From Varanus komodoensis (lineage: Eukaryota > Chordata > Lepidosauria > Squamata > Varanidae), in NCBI RefSeq assembly GCF_004798865.1, contig NW_025335505.1:23415924-23479923 (forward strand): 64,000 nucleotides of DNA, written 5' to 3'. This document shows, one piece after another, positions 21,340 to 33,113 of this stretch. Numbering within the stretch: position 1 is the first letter of the stretch; each line of letters opens with the position of its first letter. The notes under the pieces are model-generated. The model made no database searches. It saw only the letters and a program-made list of their open reading frames with translations, and had not been told where the DNA came from. Made by a program: the position numbers and the translations under genes.

Positions 21340-21806
21340 TCCCATATACATCTGTCTGGCCCCCAGGATCATTGTCAGAGATTCTTCTCCTGGAGCCACC
21401 TCTGAAGGATTAAAGGAGAAGGTCCTTCTTGGCTGTGGTGCCCCATTTGTGGAACCAGCTCCTCGGAGAAGTGCGCCTGGTGCCAATTCTTTTGGCCTTT
21501 AAGCTCCAGGCTGAGACCTCTTTATTCACCAACTATTTTAATTGTTGAATTTTATTATTATTTTATATTTTATGAAGGTACTGTGGATTACTTAGTTTTA
21601 TTTGATTATTGATTATTCATTGAATTTGTTTATTTTATTTAGCTTTATTGTCTTTTTATTGCTGATCAATTTATGGATTGTTATTGTATTATATTATTTA
21701 TTGTTATTAATTGCTGTTATTTATTTTAAATTGTAAACCATCCTGAAAGCCAATAGGTTAATTTGGTACAGTGTAGAAAGGTTTTAAATGAATGAATAAA
21801 TAAAAC
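21340..21806 (+). mobile_element. L2 LINE 3' end
   Basis: It has coding remnants of the C-terminus (GGTGCCCCATTTGTGGAACC, AGCTCCTCGGAGAAGTGCGC matching RLWNxLPxEVR), then a TTTATT-rich 3' UTR ending in AATGAATGAATAAATAAA. Confidence 0.7.
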
Positions 21807-21879
21807 GTACAGATTCACAAAAATCAAGGCCTGAGAAGAAAGACAGCTTCCAGAATTCCTAGCCATTGACCATGCTGGA

Positions 21880-22980
21880 TGAAATCTGACTGAGTTGGGG
21901 GTTGGAGGCACTGTTTGCAGTAGTTCTGCTCTTACTTGGCTGGCTTCTTCCAGAAAGTGGTGTTGGGGGATTGTGACACTGCTATTTAACATCTATGTGA
22001 AACTGCTGGGTGAGGTCATCTGGAAGTTTGGGCTGTTGTTGCTAGTCATGAAGTTGTGTCTGACCCAGCACAACCCCATGGACAACATTCCTCCAGGCCT
22101 TCCTGTCCTCCACCATCCCCCGGAGTTCACTCAAGCTCGCACTGACTGCTTCAGTGACTCCATCTAGCCATCTCATCCTCTGCTGTCCCCTTCTTCTTTT
22201 GCCATCTATTGTGCCCAGCATTAGGCTCTTCTCCAGGGAGTCCTTCCTTCTCATTAGGTGGACAAAGTATTTGAGTTTCATCTTCAGGATCTGGCCTTCT
22301 AAAGAGCAGTCAGGGTTGATCTACTCTAGAACTGACTGGTTTAATCGCCTTGCAGTCCAGCTGTCACCAGTATGTACTCAGATGTGCCTCTCTTTTCCAT
22401 CTGTTCCAGGTGAGGCAGTGATGGTTTTGAACCAGTGCTTTTCCAAGGTAATATTCTAGATGAGGCTTAATAAATTGAAGCTTAATCCACACAAGACAGA
22501 GATGCTGTCGGTAGATGGCTCCATTGTCCATATGGATGATGTCTGACCTGTTCTGGATGGGGTTGCACTACCACTAAAGGACAGGGTTTGAAGTCTGGGG
22601 TTGCTTCTAGACCCAGAGCTGTGCCTGGAACACCAGGTAGGTTCTGTAGCCAGAAGCACCTTCCATCAATTTCAGTTGATCTACAAACTTTGTTCTTATC
22701 TGGAAAGGCAGAAATTGGCTACAGTAATCCATGCCCTAGTAACCTCTCAGATTGAGTACTGTAATGTGCTTTAAATGGGACTGTCTTCGAAAATGCTCCA
22801 GAAGTTGCAGTTGGTACAAAATAAAGCAGCAACATCTGCTTAGAGGGACTGGCAGACAAGACCATACATTGCCGGTTCTGTACAATTTTCACTGGTTACC
22901 CAGTATGGTCCAGGCCTACTTCAAGGTGCTTGTATTTATTGGAATATTGTATATCTCACCTTTCTGTTTACTACAGTAAA
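21880..22980 (+). mobile_element. L2 LINE, truncated and interrupted
   Basis: The left part translates to LLFNIYVKLLGEVIWKFGL. After the Bov-B insertion the right part resumes with PGEAVMVLNQCF, then the segments for the thumb region and LLRGTGRQDHTLPVLYNFHWLP. This matches the large L2 copy at 1379-2371 step by step. Several frame breaks are present. Confidence 0.75.
22024..22361 (-). mobile_element. Bov-B (RTE) LINE 3' end inserted in L2
   Basis: The minus strand gives KLKYFVHLMRRKDSLEKSLM, LGTIDGKRRRGQQRMRWLDG and VTEAVSASLSELR, which is the Bov-B ORF2 C-terminus. The 3' end (left side) carries the GTTGTTGCTAGTCATGAAG block. A 5-bp GCTGT on both sides may be a target-site duplication. The 80-residue end is open, which suggests a fairly recent insertion. 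Confidence 0.88.
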
Positions 22981-22984
22981 GCAC

Positions 22985-24094
22985 CTGACAGCATTCTATG
23001 GATGACATAGCAATCATCAGTGCAGAAAAAAACAAAGAAAAATCAGAAGCAGCATAACTGATAATTAAACCTTGACCTGCTTAGTTGTCTCCCAATTCTT
23101 CCAATCATAGAAAGCAAATTCTGCCTTTTTATGTCCATTGCTCACTTACTATTCCATTCCACAGGTTTCAATTTAGCTTACAAGTATTATTTCTGTTCGT
23201 AACATTTTCACAGGGCTGGATAAAGCTTACTGAGCATTTAGTAATTTTTTAATTATTTAAATAGATGTACTCATGAAAGGTCCAGACTGTGTATAGATTT
23301 TTTAAAAAGTTGTAAGTTGTCAATATATTACCTTGAGAATACTGTATTTGCACAAGCACACTTTAATGCTTGTGCAATGTGCTTTTCTACTTGACAGATT
23401 TTCCATAAGTGAAAAGACAGATGGAGTCAACTTGGGTACTTTTTATCCAAGTCATGTTTTATTTGAATATTATAAGCAGAACAAGCTTTCTTCTGTTTTA
23501 TTAAATACAGTGAATCTGAAGTGAATCTAACTCATGCAAGAAGTATTGTTTTGACAGCCCAGTGCCTTGTCTTAAAAGGTGGTTCATTAGGTTTGGTGCA
23601 GACATAATGTATGTATTCACTACAGCTAAAAAAAGTGGGTGGTAAAAAGGGGGCCATCTCTCCATCCAGCAATAATTTCCCTTCCCTCATCAGCATTAAC
23701 CAAGGTGTACCATTTCTGCTGCACTGGAAGGAACTCTGGTTCAAGCTAACCCAGGCTTTGTGAACCAGACATTGCTTTCAAGCTCTGTTTAAAAGTTTTC
23801 CCTGGTTAGCATTGGCACAGACATAATGCCACACCATTGTTAATGCTCAGAAAGAAAGGAAGGTGGGAGAATGCTTAAGCTGTACTGTGCATCAGCTGCT
23901 GTTTCCCCAGTGCAATATCCACAGTATCTGAATTATATGGGTTGGGTGTGAATGCGTGCAGGAGACAGAGTGTGGTGGGGACAGGGCAGCCTGGATATGG
24001 TTTAACAGAGAAGTCGACTGTCCTTTAACCCAGCTCTTTTATAGCACCACATAGCTTCCCCCCACCTTTTTTTCTTTCCCCCTTGTTTCTCACT
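22985..24094. other. non-coding DNA, nothing recognised
   Basis: Unique AT-rich sequence. No gene or repeat family is seen. Confidence 0.4.
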
Positions 24095-24500
24095 TCCTTT
24101 TTCTTGGCTGTGTGCTGATAATGGGAGACATTTTGTTCAGTAACAGGAATGAGGAAGAAAATGCTACACATTTCATTAGAAGCAAAATCAATTATTACTT
24201 TTTTGGGGGAAAAACTACCTGCTTTCAATTAAGCAGGAAATTATCTAACCGATTACTTAATTTGCTCTGCCCGGCAATTCCACAACTGCTTTATGCTGAA
24301 TGAAGCATGAAATTAAATATGTAACAACTACCCTAATGGTTATGTTTTGAGAATGCTGCAGTTTGGAATCACTGGTGCCAATTTGTTACCAAAAATAATA
24401 AAAACATAAAAGAGATGATTGCTACAGCAAAGTATTTGCTATCTAAAAGAATCTATTGTGCTGCAAACTATTTCAAGTTTAATGTATAATAAAGGAATTT
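24095..24500. promoter_or_regulatory. candidate conserved non-coding element
   Basis: Repeat-free AT-rich block with homeodomain-type cores (TCAATTAAGCAGG, TTACTTAATTTGC, AAATTAAATATG) and no coding frame. The appearance fits a developmental enhancer, but this is impression without alignment. Confidence 0.3.
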
Positions 24501-24654
24501 TAATCTGATATATGTTCAAACACTGGATCATTTCCCTTTTTCTGATCTTTTGCATTTCTATGGATGTCTTTACCCCAGTATCCAACTAGAATTAGCAGAA
24601 TGTTTGATATGAATTGACTGCTGACAATAGAAATATTTGTGGGGACCCACTTAT

Positions 24655-25255
24655 GAGATCAGTAGAAGTATCCTTCTGGATCAGACTAAATGCCACGCTG
24701 CCCATTATTCTGTTCTATGGAGGTCAACCCAGCTGCCTGTGGGGAGCTAGCATGTTGATTATGAGTGCAAGTTAAGGCACCTTTGTTAAGCAGGAAAGGC
24801 ATGGACCTGCGGCTAGATGGGTGACCATATGTGGAAGTGGAGCAAGAGGTTGGGCTCCGTGGTCTTATAGGCCCCTTCCAACTCTACTTCTACTTTATTC
24901 AATAGCATCCTGTTGCTTGTGTCTCCCAGAGGCTAATATTAAGAGCCTGTATGCTGTTTCTCCAATATTGTTAGTTACTTGTATCTGCTGATGACTTGCA
25001 GCCCCATACCTTTGTTTAAGCCTTAAACTTTAAGGCTTCGAAAAACCATCCATGTTTGCACCCTATCATACTTTTCTAAGCTAAGGAACTCCAAACTCTG
25101 TAATCTAGGAGAGTTGCTTCAGTCACTGGATCATCTGGGTTGCACTTTCTGCACCGACCTTTTTGAGATGTGATGAATAGACCGGTACACAGTACTCCAA
25201 ATATGGTTGCCCCGCAGATTGGTATGAAGGCATTATGATACCATCTTAGTTTGAA
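24655..25255 (-). mobile_element. CR1/L3-type LINE, interrupted by a SINE
   Basis: The left part (TCCTTCTGGATCAGACTAAA, CATTATTCTGTTCTATGGAG) and the right part (CACTGGATCATCTGGGTTGC, CCGGTACACAGTACTCCAAA, TGGTATGAAGGCATTATGAT) belong to one LINE-derived repeat. The right part is the complement of the CR1 'EYCVPVYSSHLKKVGAESATQMIQ' coding region. A SINE interrupts it at 24760-24903. Confidence 0.55.
24760..24903 (+). mobile_element. 5S-like headed SINE with CR1-type tail
   Basis: The head GTTAAGCAGGAAAGGCATGG, then GGCTAGATGGGTGACCATAT, aligns with 5S rRNA GCTAAGCAGGGTCGGGCCTG and TTGGATGGGAGACCGCC. The tail ATAGGCCCCTTCCAACTCTA matches the CR1 3' end. The flanks are two parts of one older LINE, so this is a discrete insertion. 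Confidence 0.5.
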
Positions 25256-25269
25256 ATGTTTCCTAATGA

Positions 25270-25510
25270 TTCTCAGTGTGGCACAATGATAAGAGTGTAT
25301 TGGAAGGGAATTCTGGAGATCTGGGTTCTAATCCCCACTTGGTCATGAAGTTTACTGGGTGGCACTGGGCCAGTCACTGACATGCGGTTCAAGTATCTCA
25401 CAGGATTGTTGTGAGGGTAAAAGGGAGAGGAAGAGAAAGATTATGAAAGCCACCTTGGGCTCCTTGCAGAAAGAAAGACTGGAAATACATACGTACATAC
25501 GTAATCTGCC
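25270..25510 (+). mobile_element. Sauria SINE, near full length
   Basis: Head TCAGTGTGGCACAATGATAA with A box, B box GGGTTCTAATCCCCACTTGG, body CTCACAGGATTGTTGTGAGG and 3' end CACCTTGGGCTCCTTGCAGA. It ends in a short ACATACGTACATACGT run. Confidence 0.85.
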
Positions 25511-28500
25511 TTTTCATAGCAGCTGCACACGGTCAGTATTTTTACTGAGCTATCCGCTACAACTCCAACATCCCTGTCCGGTTTAGTCACCACCAGCTTG
25601 GGACCCATCAACATATGTGTGAAGGTGGTGTTTTCTTTTTTGCCTCAGGGCACGTCCTTTAAAAATTTGCTTGCAAAGTGCATTTGCCATTTTTAATCTC
25701 TACTCCCCCAGTTTGGGGAGATCCTTTTGGAGTTTGTATCTTTTTTTTCTTTTTAACCACTGCAGGTTATTTGGTGTTCACTACACCTCACTGCCATGGT
25801 TTTGCTTGGTGCCACATGCTGGCATGCACCTGTGCTGTCCATCATCCTCCCTGTGCCTGGTGATCAGGCTATGAGTGCTCTTGCTTATGTACCCAGAATG
25901 GCATCAGTGTGAGAGGAATGGATCAGGTGGCTTGGAGATGTCCAAAGATAGAAATATGGAGAAGGCTCCTTTGGTTGCATCCCCAAACAGCTCCATGTGG
26001 ACTGAGCTTGCCCAGCAGGTACGGAGTCCTGACCACCTATTGGGGTTGGGTGTTGGGGAGAAATCCTGGGAGGGGGAGAGGAATGGGATGGAAGACCTAG
26101 AATCCTCAGTAGCAACACCTCCCCATTACAGCACCTCCTTTTGTTGTGGGCCCCACTTGCCATTACCTATTTGAACAAATACTTTGCTGGGCAGGGCAGA
26201 AGCAAGGGTAGGCATGGTGCAGTACCTGACAGGGGCCCACAGCCCAGCAGGGGCTCATTGAAAAGACCCCCCTAGATTTGCTCTTCTTTATCATCGCACT
26301 CTGCCCATGCACCTGCTTTACCCCCAGAAAATGGCTGTAGAGGAGGAGCCATGGATGTCACAGTCGACTTGATCACGGGTTCTCTGTGTGCCAAGCAAGC
26401 CAGTGGTGGTCGCGTGAGGAGGAGCAGCAGCAGCAGCAAGAACAGGCGATGATGGCAGCGAGAAGGCAAATGCTCTGAGGAAGTGGGCCCACAGAGGATT
26501 TCTTGTGCAAGGTCCAGAAAAGCCTGGAGTACTTTTCCAACAGATTTTGTCCGTTAGATTCAGTTCTTGGCAGCTTAAATGTACCACACATGCACATTTG
26601 AAATAAGTATGTTGAGAGAAAATATACCTTCAAATATGAATTAAAACACATGTTTAAACATTTTTAAAAGAAATTAAAATTCCATCTCACAAATTACTAT
26701 GAAAGTGGCAGGAACTGCCAGAAATAAAATAAAATCCTGTGATGTATTGGTACTGGGTGTAGATTACTTCACAATGGTATCCTAGAAAGAATGTTAAAAT
26801 GAACTTGGGGATCAGGGTTGAAAAGGAAGACTGGGTGGGGGTGTATAGATGGACAATGCTTTTCAGTGCTTTTCCTTAGTTAAATTAGAATGAATCAGAA
26901 GTCAGCCACAAGCGAAAGAAGTCAAATCTTCCATAGACCCAAAAGAAAATGAAGAAAATAAGTAGTGTTGGTGTAGCATAAGGCAGCAATTCCCAGCTGC
27001 TTTAAGAAGTGGAACTATCAACAGAATCTTGTCTTTGGGACAGCTGTGCAACCTTCCACCAGACTGTCATGACCTACTACCATTGGCAGAAGGAACATTG
27101 CTCGGAGCAATCTTGGCTAGCCTTCCAGAAGTCACTGAGAAACTCCACTGCTGGCCATCAGTGGGCACAAGTCTTCCATTGGAAGGTGATGGTGGTGTTT
27201 CAGTGGCTTTTGCAGACAGAACCACTGGCGCCACTGTCATTGGAGTGAAAGTCAGAGTAAACAAATAACAGGATTAATGTAGTTTCATTAATAGCGTAAG
27301 AAGAAAGTAAGACTAAGAAGTATTGTGTGGAGTCGGCTACTGGTCTGTTGATTTACTTAAAAAAATCTTATGAGTCTCAAATCTATCTCTATTTACATAA
27401 AATATTTATATATCAAGGCAGACAATTTCACAACTTTTGAAATGTATTATCCTGCTGGGTTAGTCTTTTCATATGCTAACCACATTACAAGTAAACATTT
27501 TCATAGTCTCCTCTGTATGAACGTGGCTAAAAGCTTCCTTGTTATTTTATAGTAACAGCATTTCAAATGTTTCATTCTCGGACTAGGTTAGGCACCATGC
27601 CAGCTTTACTGCTAAATTACAGCAGAGAAAAATACTCCAAAGGATTTGATTAGATTTCTTCCTTCTTCCCATGAGCAAGCAAGGCAAGACAAATTGGTGT
27701 TGGTAAAAATACAAGTAAGATTGTTAAGAACAGCACAGATTACAGTTTCCCCCCTTTGTAATGTTATAAATAAATGCAACCATTTGTAATTGTAATTACC
27801 CCTTACTGAAAAACACAGAACTAGACAAATGTTCGTGTATAACAGGATGCATAAATGAGGGGATGCCTATCTGTTAACGGAGTTCTCCTTTGCTTCAGTC
27901 CGGTGTGTGTATAAGGGTTAGCTGAGATTTAGATTCCTGCAATGTATCTGTTCTCTTGGTATTTATCTTCATACGTTTTTCATTCACATTTGCTTTCTCT
28001 TCCAAGAACTATAGACTTGTTGTCTTCCTCCTCCTCCTCCTCCTCCTCCTCCATATATGCCAGATTCTTCCAAAGAAGAATCCACACATGGAAAGCACAC
28101 CAGACAAAAAGGAAAGTTCTTATCTGAGGACCAGGGGATTGACTGCTTAGGAACAATATCCTTCCTGTAAGTGGGTGGAGCTTGGGAATGGTGGAGGTTC
28201 AGAAAGGGACGCATAGTGTAAAGTTTTGGTTCACATCCAGTCTTTGCTGGAGAAATTGCTCACGTAGTCCTTGGTGATGCAACCACCAGCTGGCCTTACT
28301 ACCCTGCCTCACGTGTTTCTGCTGCGAATCGGTTGAAACTTGCATGAACACATTCATGCCTATGGCCCTGCTGTGTTATAAGTGGGCTGGTACTAACACC
28401 ATCTCTCACTTTTTACTTTGGATACTGCCCACTTTGATACGTAGTGCTAAAGAATTGAGTTTTTATTATTTTGGCGTGTGTTGTTGTAGTGCAGCAGAGA

Positions 28501-29316
28501 ATGCATTTGGCGAGGAAATCTAAGTGGAAATTGTATTCCCTTGGCTACCCTTGGTCCAAGTCCAGATCACATCCCACTGTTTCATTATTAAATGGTGGTC
28601 CAGGTGGGGTCTCCCACTGATTTTCATTGATGCAGACGGCACTGCTTTTTCCAGTTATGCTCCATTATTAGGAAACTACTTTGCAAGCTTGTTGTGAGAG
28701 AGAAGGAGAAAGAGACTCTCTGGCTCTTTCTCTCTCTGTATGTATGTTTGCATGTGAAATGTATTTTTGTAGCAATAATCATTAGCACCAATATGCAGTA
28801 AAGTTAATGAGAAAAAGGCTTGCTTTATTCCAAATGGGAAGGCTGCTTTCTTATATAAGTGATAGCACTTAAACTGGTTTTACAGCATAATCTGTTTTCA
28901 TAAGTAAGTAAATAAAGGAAGGAAGGGTGGCTAAGAAGAGGCTAGTGTGTTTTGGACTTGCTGGGTGGATGGCAGCTTTATGAGCTCGCAATAAAGGTGG
29001 AGGTGCGAGGCATTGCCTAAGGATTAATAACTGGGAGGGATGAGTTAATGGCCTGAGGTAGAGGCAAAGGGCCATTAACCACAGCTTGCCATTAATTCTC
29101 ATTATATATTCCTGCATCTCAGTTCTCCAATCCCAATGAAGGACAAACCAGCATTCTACTTACTATCCACCATCTCTCTTCCCCCTCCCTTTTTACCTGT
29201 GTTACTAAATCACAGCATAAGGCCAAGCTCAAACATCCTTGTTCAGAGCAATTCCCAGTGGTACAGGACTAACTTCCCCCATTGGCTTGCTTCTTGCACA
29301 AGGCAACCATTTACTA
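25511..29316. other. mostly unique non-coding DNA
   Basis: No exon is supported. A short CAG run at 26416-26439 and a CTC run at 28026-28052 create proline/serine/leucine-rich open frames that are by-products of simple sequence. An open frame on both strands at 27009-27268 has no recognised family. Confidence 0.4.
28026..28052. repeat. (CTC)9 microsatellite
   Basis: A perfect trinucleotide repeat of about 27 bp. Confidence 0.9.
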
Positions 29317-29445
29317 AAGCCTTCCCCAACCTGGTGCTCTCCATACGTGTTGGACTTTAACTCCTGTCAGCCTCTTTCAACATAGTCGATGGTCAAGAAT
29401 TCTAGAAGTTGTAATCCCAAGTGTCTGGAGGGCACCAAGAAAGGG
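29317..29445. mobile_element. palindromic hAT-like MITE
   Basis: Left end CCTTCCCCAACCTGGTGCTC, core gttggactttaactcctgtc, right arm gttgtaatcccaagtgtctg and AGGGCACCAAGAAAGGG. The arms are complementary. Confidence 0.6.
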
Positions 29446-29479
29446 AAAAGGCAGGTAATTCCCTCCCCATCCCCACCAC

Positions 29480-29785
29480 TGCAGTAAGTTGAAAGTTTGA
29501 AAAGGTTTAAGAAAGGTCTGAAAACGTCTGTTTGAATAGGAAGATGGGTTGTTTATTTGAAGTAAAGTATGCCAATGTTTTGTGTGTTTATATGGCTTTT
29601 ATGCAGTATTTGTTGTTATGTTGCATATTAGTTAAGCCTTTTATTAGATTTAGGTAGTTATGTCAGACATTAAGGTTGTTAGTGTAATGACTGTAGTTAT
29701 GTTGTATTTTAAATTGTTGCTTTATTGTGTTTTATGTCTAGTGCCTTGGAATAAAGTGCCATGTGAATAAATAATATTATCGTAT
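29480..29785 (+). mobile_element. L2-type LINE 3' end, old
   Basis: Remnant GAAAGGTCTGAAAACGTCTG matches (FK)KGLKTSLFE. It is followed by a T-rich 3' UTR and the tail TGCCTTGGAATAAAGTGCCA, TGTGAATAAATAA. Confidence 0.5.
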
Positions 29786-30220
29786 AGTATAGTCATAAGT
29801 AAAGAGGGAGTGAAATGTCTCCATTTGAATGTATTTGCATAAGACGGGCCGATTCTTGATGCTGACTGTTGATGCTGGTTTTGGAAGCCCATGTGATGTC
29901 TTGGGGTGGGTAATGCTCTTAGGTATCCCATCTGGTTTCTCCTGCTTAGGAGCTGCCAGTGTGGTGTGGAACCCACATGCAGAAAGAAGCAGGCTCTTAC
30001 CCATTTCCTGAAAGTAGTCAAGTTCCACTAAGTGGAACTGAAAGGGAAGATCTTCCACAATAGTAGTACCAAGAGTCTGCTGTTGATGGATGGGAATTGG
30101 CCAGATCCAAGTCGGCCTATTTGATAAAGCTTCTTGTAAACATGAATAAATATCTTATAAGAACATGCTTAATTCTAAAGTGGTCAAAACCAAACCAAGC
30201 AAAACTCAACCAAACTGATA

Positions 30221-30236
30221 TGTGTGTGTGTGTGTG
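30221..30236. repeat. (TG)8 microsatellite
   Basis: A perfect TG run of 16 bp. Confidence 0.85.
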
Positions 30237-30282
30237 CACATGTCTGTATATCCTTACATGCACACACATGCTGATGAGAAAG

Positions 30283-30475
30283 AGATCAGGGTTGAAGTCT
30301 CTGCTAAGCAATGAAGCTGACTGAGTAACTTTAGGCCAGTCCTTGACCCTAACCCTTAATCTGCCTCACAGAGTTGTTATGAGGATAAAATGGAGAGAGG
30401 GAGGACTGTGTAACATGTCTTGGGTTCCTTGTGAGGGGGAAACAAGGTGGGATATGAAGTAATAATAAATATGCT
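30283..30475 (+). mobile_element. Sauria SINE, 5'-truncated
   Basis: It has the B-box region and GAAGCTGACTGAGTAACTTT, CTGCCTCACAGAGTTGTTAT, GAGGATAAAATGGAGAGAGG and a TTGGGTTCCTTGTGAGGGGG tail with AATAATAAATA. Confidence 0.8.
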
Positions 30476-30884
30476 TGTTTTATCCATAAGTGGAGACAAA
30501 ACTTTTGGAAATAAATTGTTTCTTACCTGGCATTTTCATATCTCCGTACTTTTCACCCCATTGTGTTTCTGCTGGAAAGCCTCATTTTTGGAGGGAAACA
30601 TTTATATATCACCTTATATGCATTAAAATAATATTCATTCCTGTTGGACCTAGTGCACTCGGCCAAATTAAGCACAGGAAGGGTGAGAGTTAGAAACAGA
30701 CTGTATTTTATTTTCGAGAATAAGTTTGATCACAGTGAAATGGCAGTTGACCCAGGAGCATAGCAGAGTTCCATTTCATAACTTGGCTGACCTGGTAGCA
30801 AAGACAACTGCTTATTGGGTTGAAATTCTTGCCCCAAGTGCTGATTGGCATATTTGAATTCGGGTGGTTTCCACACCTATTCCG

Positions 30885-31162
30885 CAGTGGCACCCTGATT
30901 GTGGAATATGCTCCCTAGAGAGGTTTGCCTGCCGCCAATGCTTCTATCCTTTCGGTGTCAGGTGAAAACCATTTTATTCTCCCAGTATTTTAATTGTTAA
31001 CTTGCTTTAGTGGTGGATTTATATTTTATATTGGATGCTGGGCAATTGTTGTTATTTTTTTATACTAATTTGCTGTAAACCTCCCCGAGACTTTTAAGAA
31101 TGGGACAGCCTAGAAACGTTTTAAATAAATAAATAAATACATACGTACATACATACATACCT
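30885..31162 (+). mobile_element. L2 LINE 3' end with microsatellite tail
   Basis: GTGGAATATGCTCCCTAGAG, AGGTTTGCCTGCCGCC is the C-terminal coding remnant. The 3' UTR ends CCCCGAGACTTTTAAGAATG and AATAAATAAATAAATACATA with a CATA run. Confidence 0.7.
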
Positions 31163-31740
31163 GGGAGGCTGCATTACCTGGAGGCTGGCCTGAGGGCTTT
31201 TGGTGGCAGATAGCTTAGTCCTTAGCCACCAGCGATGCCCTATTGTTGTTGAGGATGCTTGGGATGTGACTAACCTGCCTAATTTTGCCCAGCCAGGTAT
31301 GTCCTACACTCTGTGTATGTTTAGACAGAAAAAAGCTTTAGCCATGCTGGGAACTACAGGGCCTTTGTTGTCTAAATAGGGCAAAATTCACCTTAAAGCA
31401 GCTAAATAATATAATAGCCTAGATTAAATAGATGTGTCTTCTCCTGATTTCTAAAGGTGAAGAATCCGAGGGTTGTAGTTCTTGAGGGAGTTAATTCCAT
31501 AGTTCAGAAGTGACACATGAAGGCCTCTTCACACATGCCTGTCAGGTTGCAAAAAATCATACAAATAAATAAATAAATAAATGGAGAGCAAGCCAAACCA
31601 GGTTTTGTGAGTTGGAACATCCCTGATTCTCCCATCCCTAATTGATACACTGAAAGGCAATACAGCTTTCATGGTGCACCCAGTTTGCAGCACAGCTAAC
31701 CCAGCAAGACTGGGATAATTCAGACACAACAGAGAAGCTG
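31163..31740. other. non-coding DNA, nothing recognised
   Basis: Unique sequence apart from an AAAT run at 31561-31582. Confidence 0.4.
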
Positions 31741-33113
31741 TTAGTGAATGACTCACCTGTTTGGATGAGTGGCATTCGACTCATCTGGAGGGCGTTGTAC
31801 TCTGTCTAAAGTGGAAGAATCATAGGTTGGTGGTGCTCTTGGATCCAACATTGCTGCTAAATCACAGAAGGAATTGGTGGCAAAGAGCATCTTTTATCAG
31901 CTGAGGCTGATAAACCAACTATGTCCTTCTCTGGACAGGGATGGCATAGGTACACATCCTTGCTCTTGTAACATGTTTGCTGGATTACTACAATACATTT
32001 CAAATTGGAGCTGCCTTATACAATGGCCTGGAAAATCCAGATGGTTCAACATTTGCAGCAAGATTTGGTTTTTAAAAACTTTATTAATTTCCAATCTAAA
32101 ATACAAGCAAATTGTCACTATATTTAAAATACAAACATGAAAATTGACATTCAGCAAAAATAATTATTACTGTGCTCCCCATCACCAGGACCAAGGATCC
32201 ATGTCACAATTAAAAAAAAAAAAATCCAAACGTTTCAGAATAATCTCCCCTTCCCAAAACTGTAATGATTCTTTTGACAGCTCAAATCCTTTCCCTTTCT
32301 TTAAAATATACTCAATAAATATACGCCAAATCTCATTAAACTTATTTTCCTTTATATGCCCTTTTCTCACTTTAATATCACATTTTAATTTATCCTTAAT
32401 AGCTATATTCCAAATTTCTCTATACCAATCAGACAATTGGTAATCATATTTTATTTTCCAATTCTTAGCTATAATTAGTCTCACTGCAGTTATTAAATTT
32501 GTTAGTAATTCTTTGTTATTCCTGCTCAGGGCAGCAAGATTGTTAATGGGTCTGGGCCAACATGTTCATATTAGATCAATACTTTGCCATTGCAGACCGT
32601 CCATGAATAGGCCTGATCCACTGTGTTGGTTTTAACATTCAAAGACCTACATGTTTTGGGACCGAGTTACCTGAAGGTTCATCTCCTAGGATATATTCCA
32701 CTCTGAACCTAAGAGCATCCTCAGTGGTCCCCGTCTGGGAACCCCTGCTAAAGGAAGTGGGGGGGGGGACTAAAAAGAAAAGGGCTGCTCCTGCCATGGC
32801 AAATGTGGCTATGGAAGGAACTTCCCAGAGAAGCTTGCCTAACATTGGCATGGTGTTTTTTCCAGTACCAGGTGAAGTCTTTATTTTTCCAAGAATTTTA
32901 GACCTTCACATACCCACTGTTTGAAATCCTGTACTGTATTTTAAATCTTTACTGCTGCTAGGCTTTACTTTGGCTTTCTTTTTATTTTATACCATGTTTT
33001 TAAATGGGTTTAACAATTTTAATTGTTCATTTTATGTTTTTAATTGTTGAGAACTGCCTGGAGAGCTTTGGCTATAGGGCAATATAGAACTCAAATAGAG
33101 AAATAAATAAATA
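31741..33113 (+). mobile_element. L2 LINE, truncated, split by an L1
   Basis: The left part carries the region around ACTCATCTGGAGGGCGTTGT and LLDPTLLLNHRRNWWQRA-type remnants up to CAGATGGTTCAACATTTGCA. The right part resumes with GCAAGATTGTTAATGGGTCT (AARLLMGLG of the L2 C-terminus) and ends with GAGAGCTTTGGCTATAGGGC and AATAAATAAATA. Frame breaks are present. Confidence 0.8.
32055..32541 (-). mobile_element. L1 LINE 3' fragment with target-site duplication
   Basis: GCAGCAAGATT lies at 32055-32065 and again at 32531-32541, flanking 465 bp. The minus strand gives RLIIAKNWKIKYDYQLSDWY, IWNIAIKDKLKCDIKVR and FNEIWRIFIEYILKK, the C-terminal end of reptile L1 ORF2. It is a severely 5'-truncated copy and is younger than the L2 it sits in. 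Confidence 0.85.

Noticed and set aside
26272-26651. Leucine/alanine-rich and cysteine-rich minus-strand frames
   Set aside because: They are created by the short CAG repeat at 26416-26439 and are not a signal peptide of a real gene.
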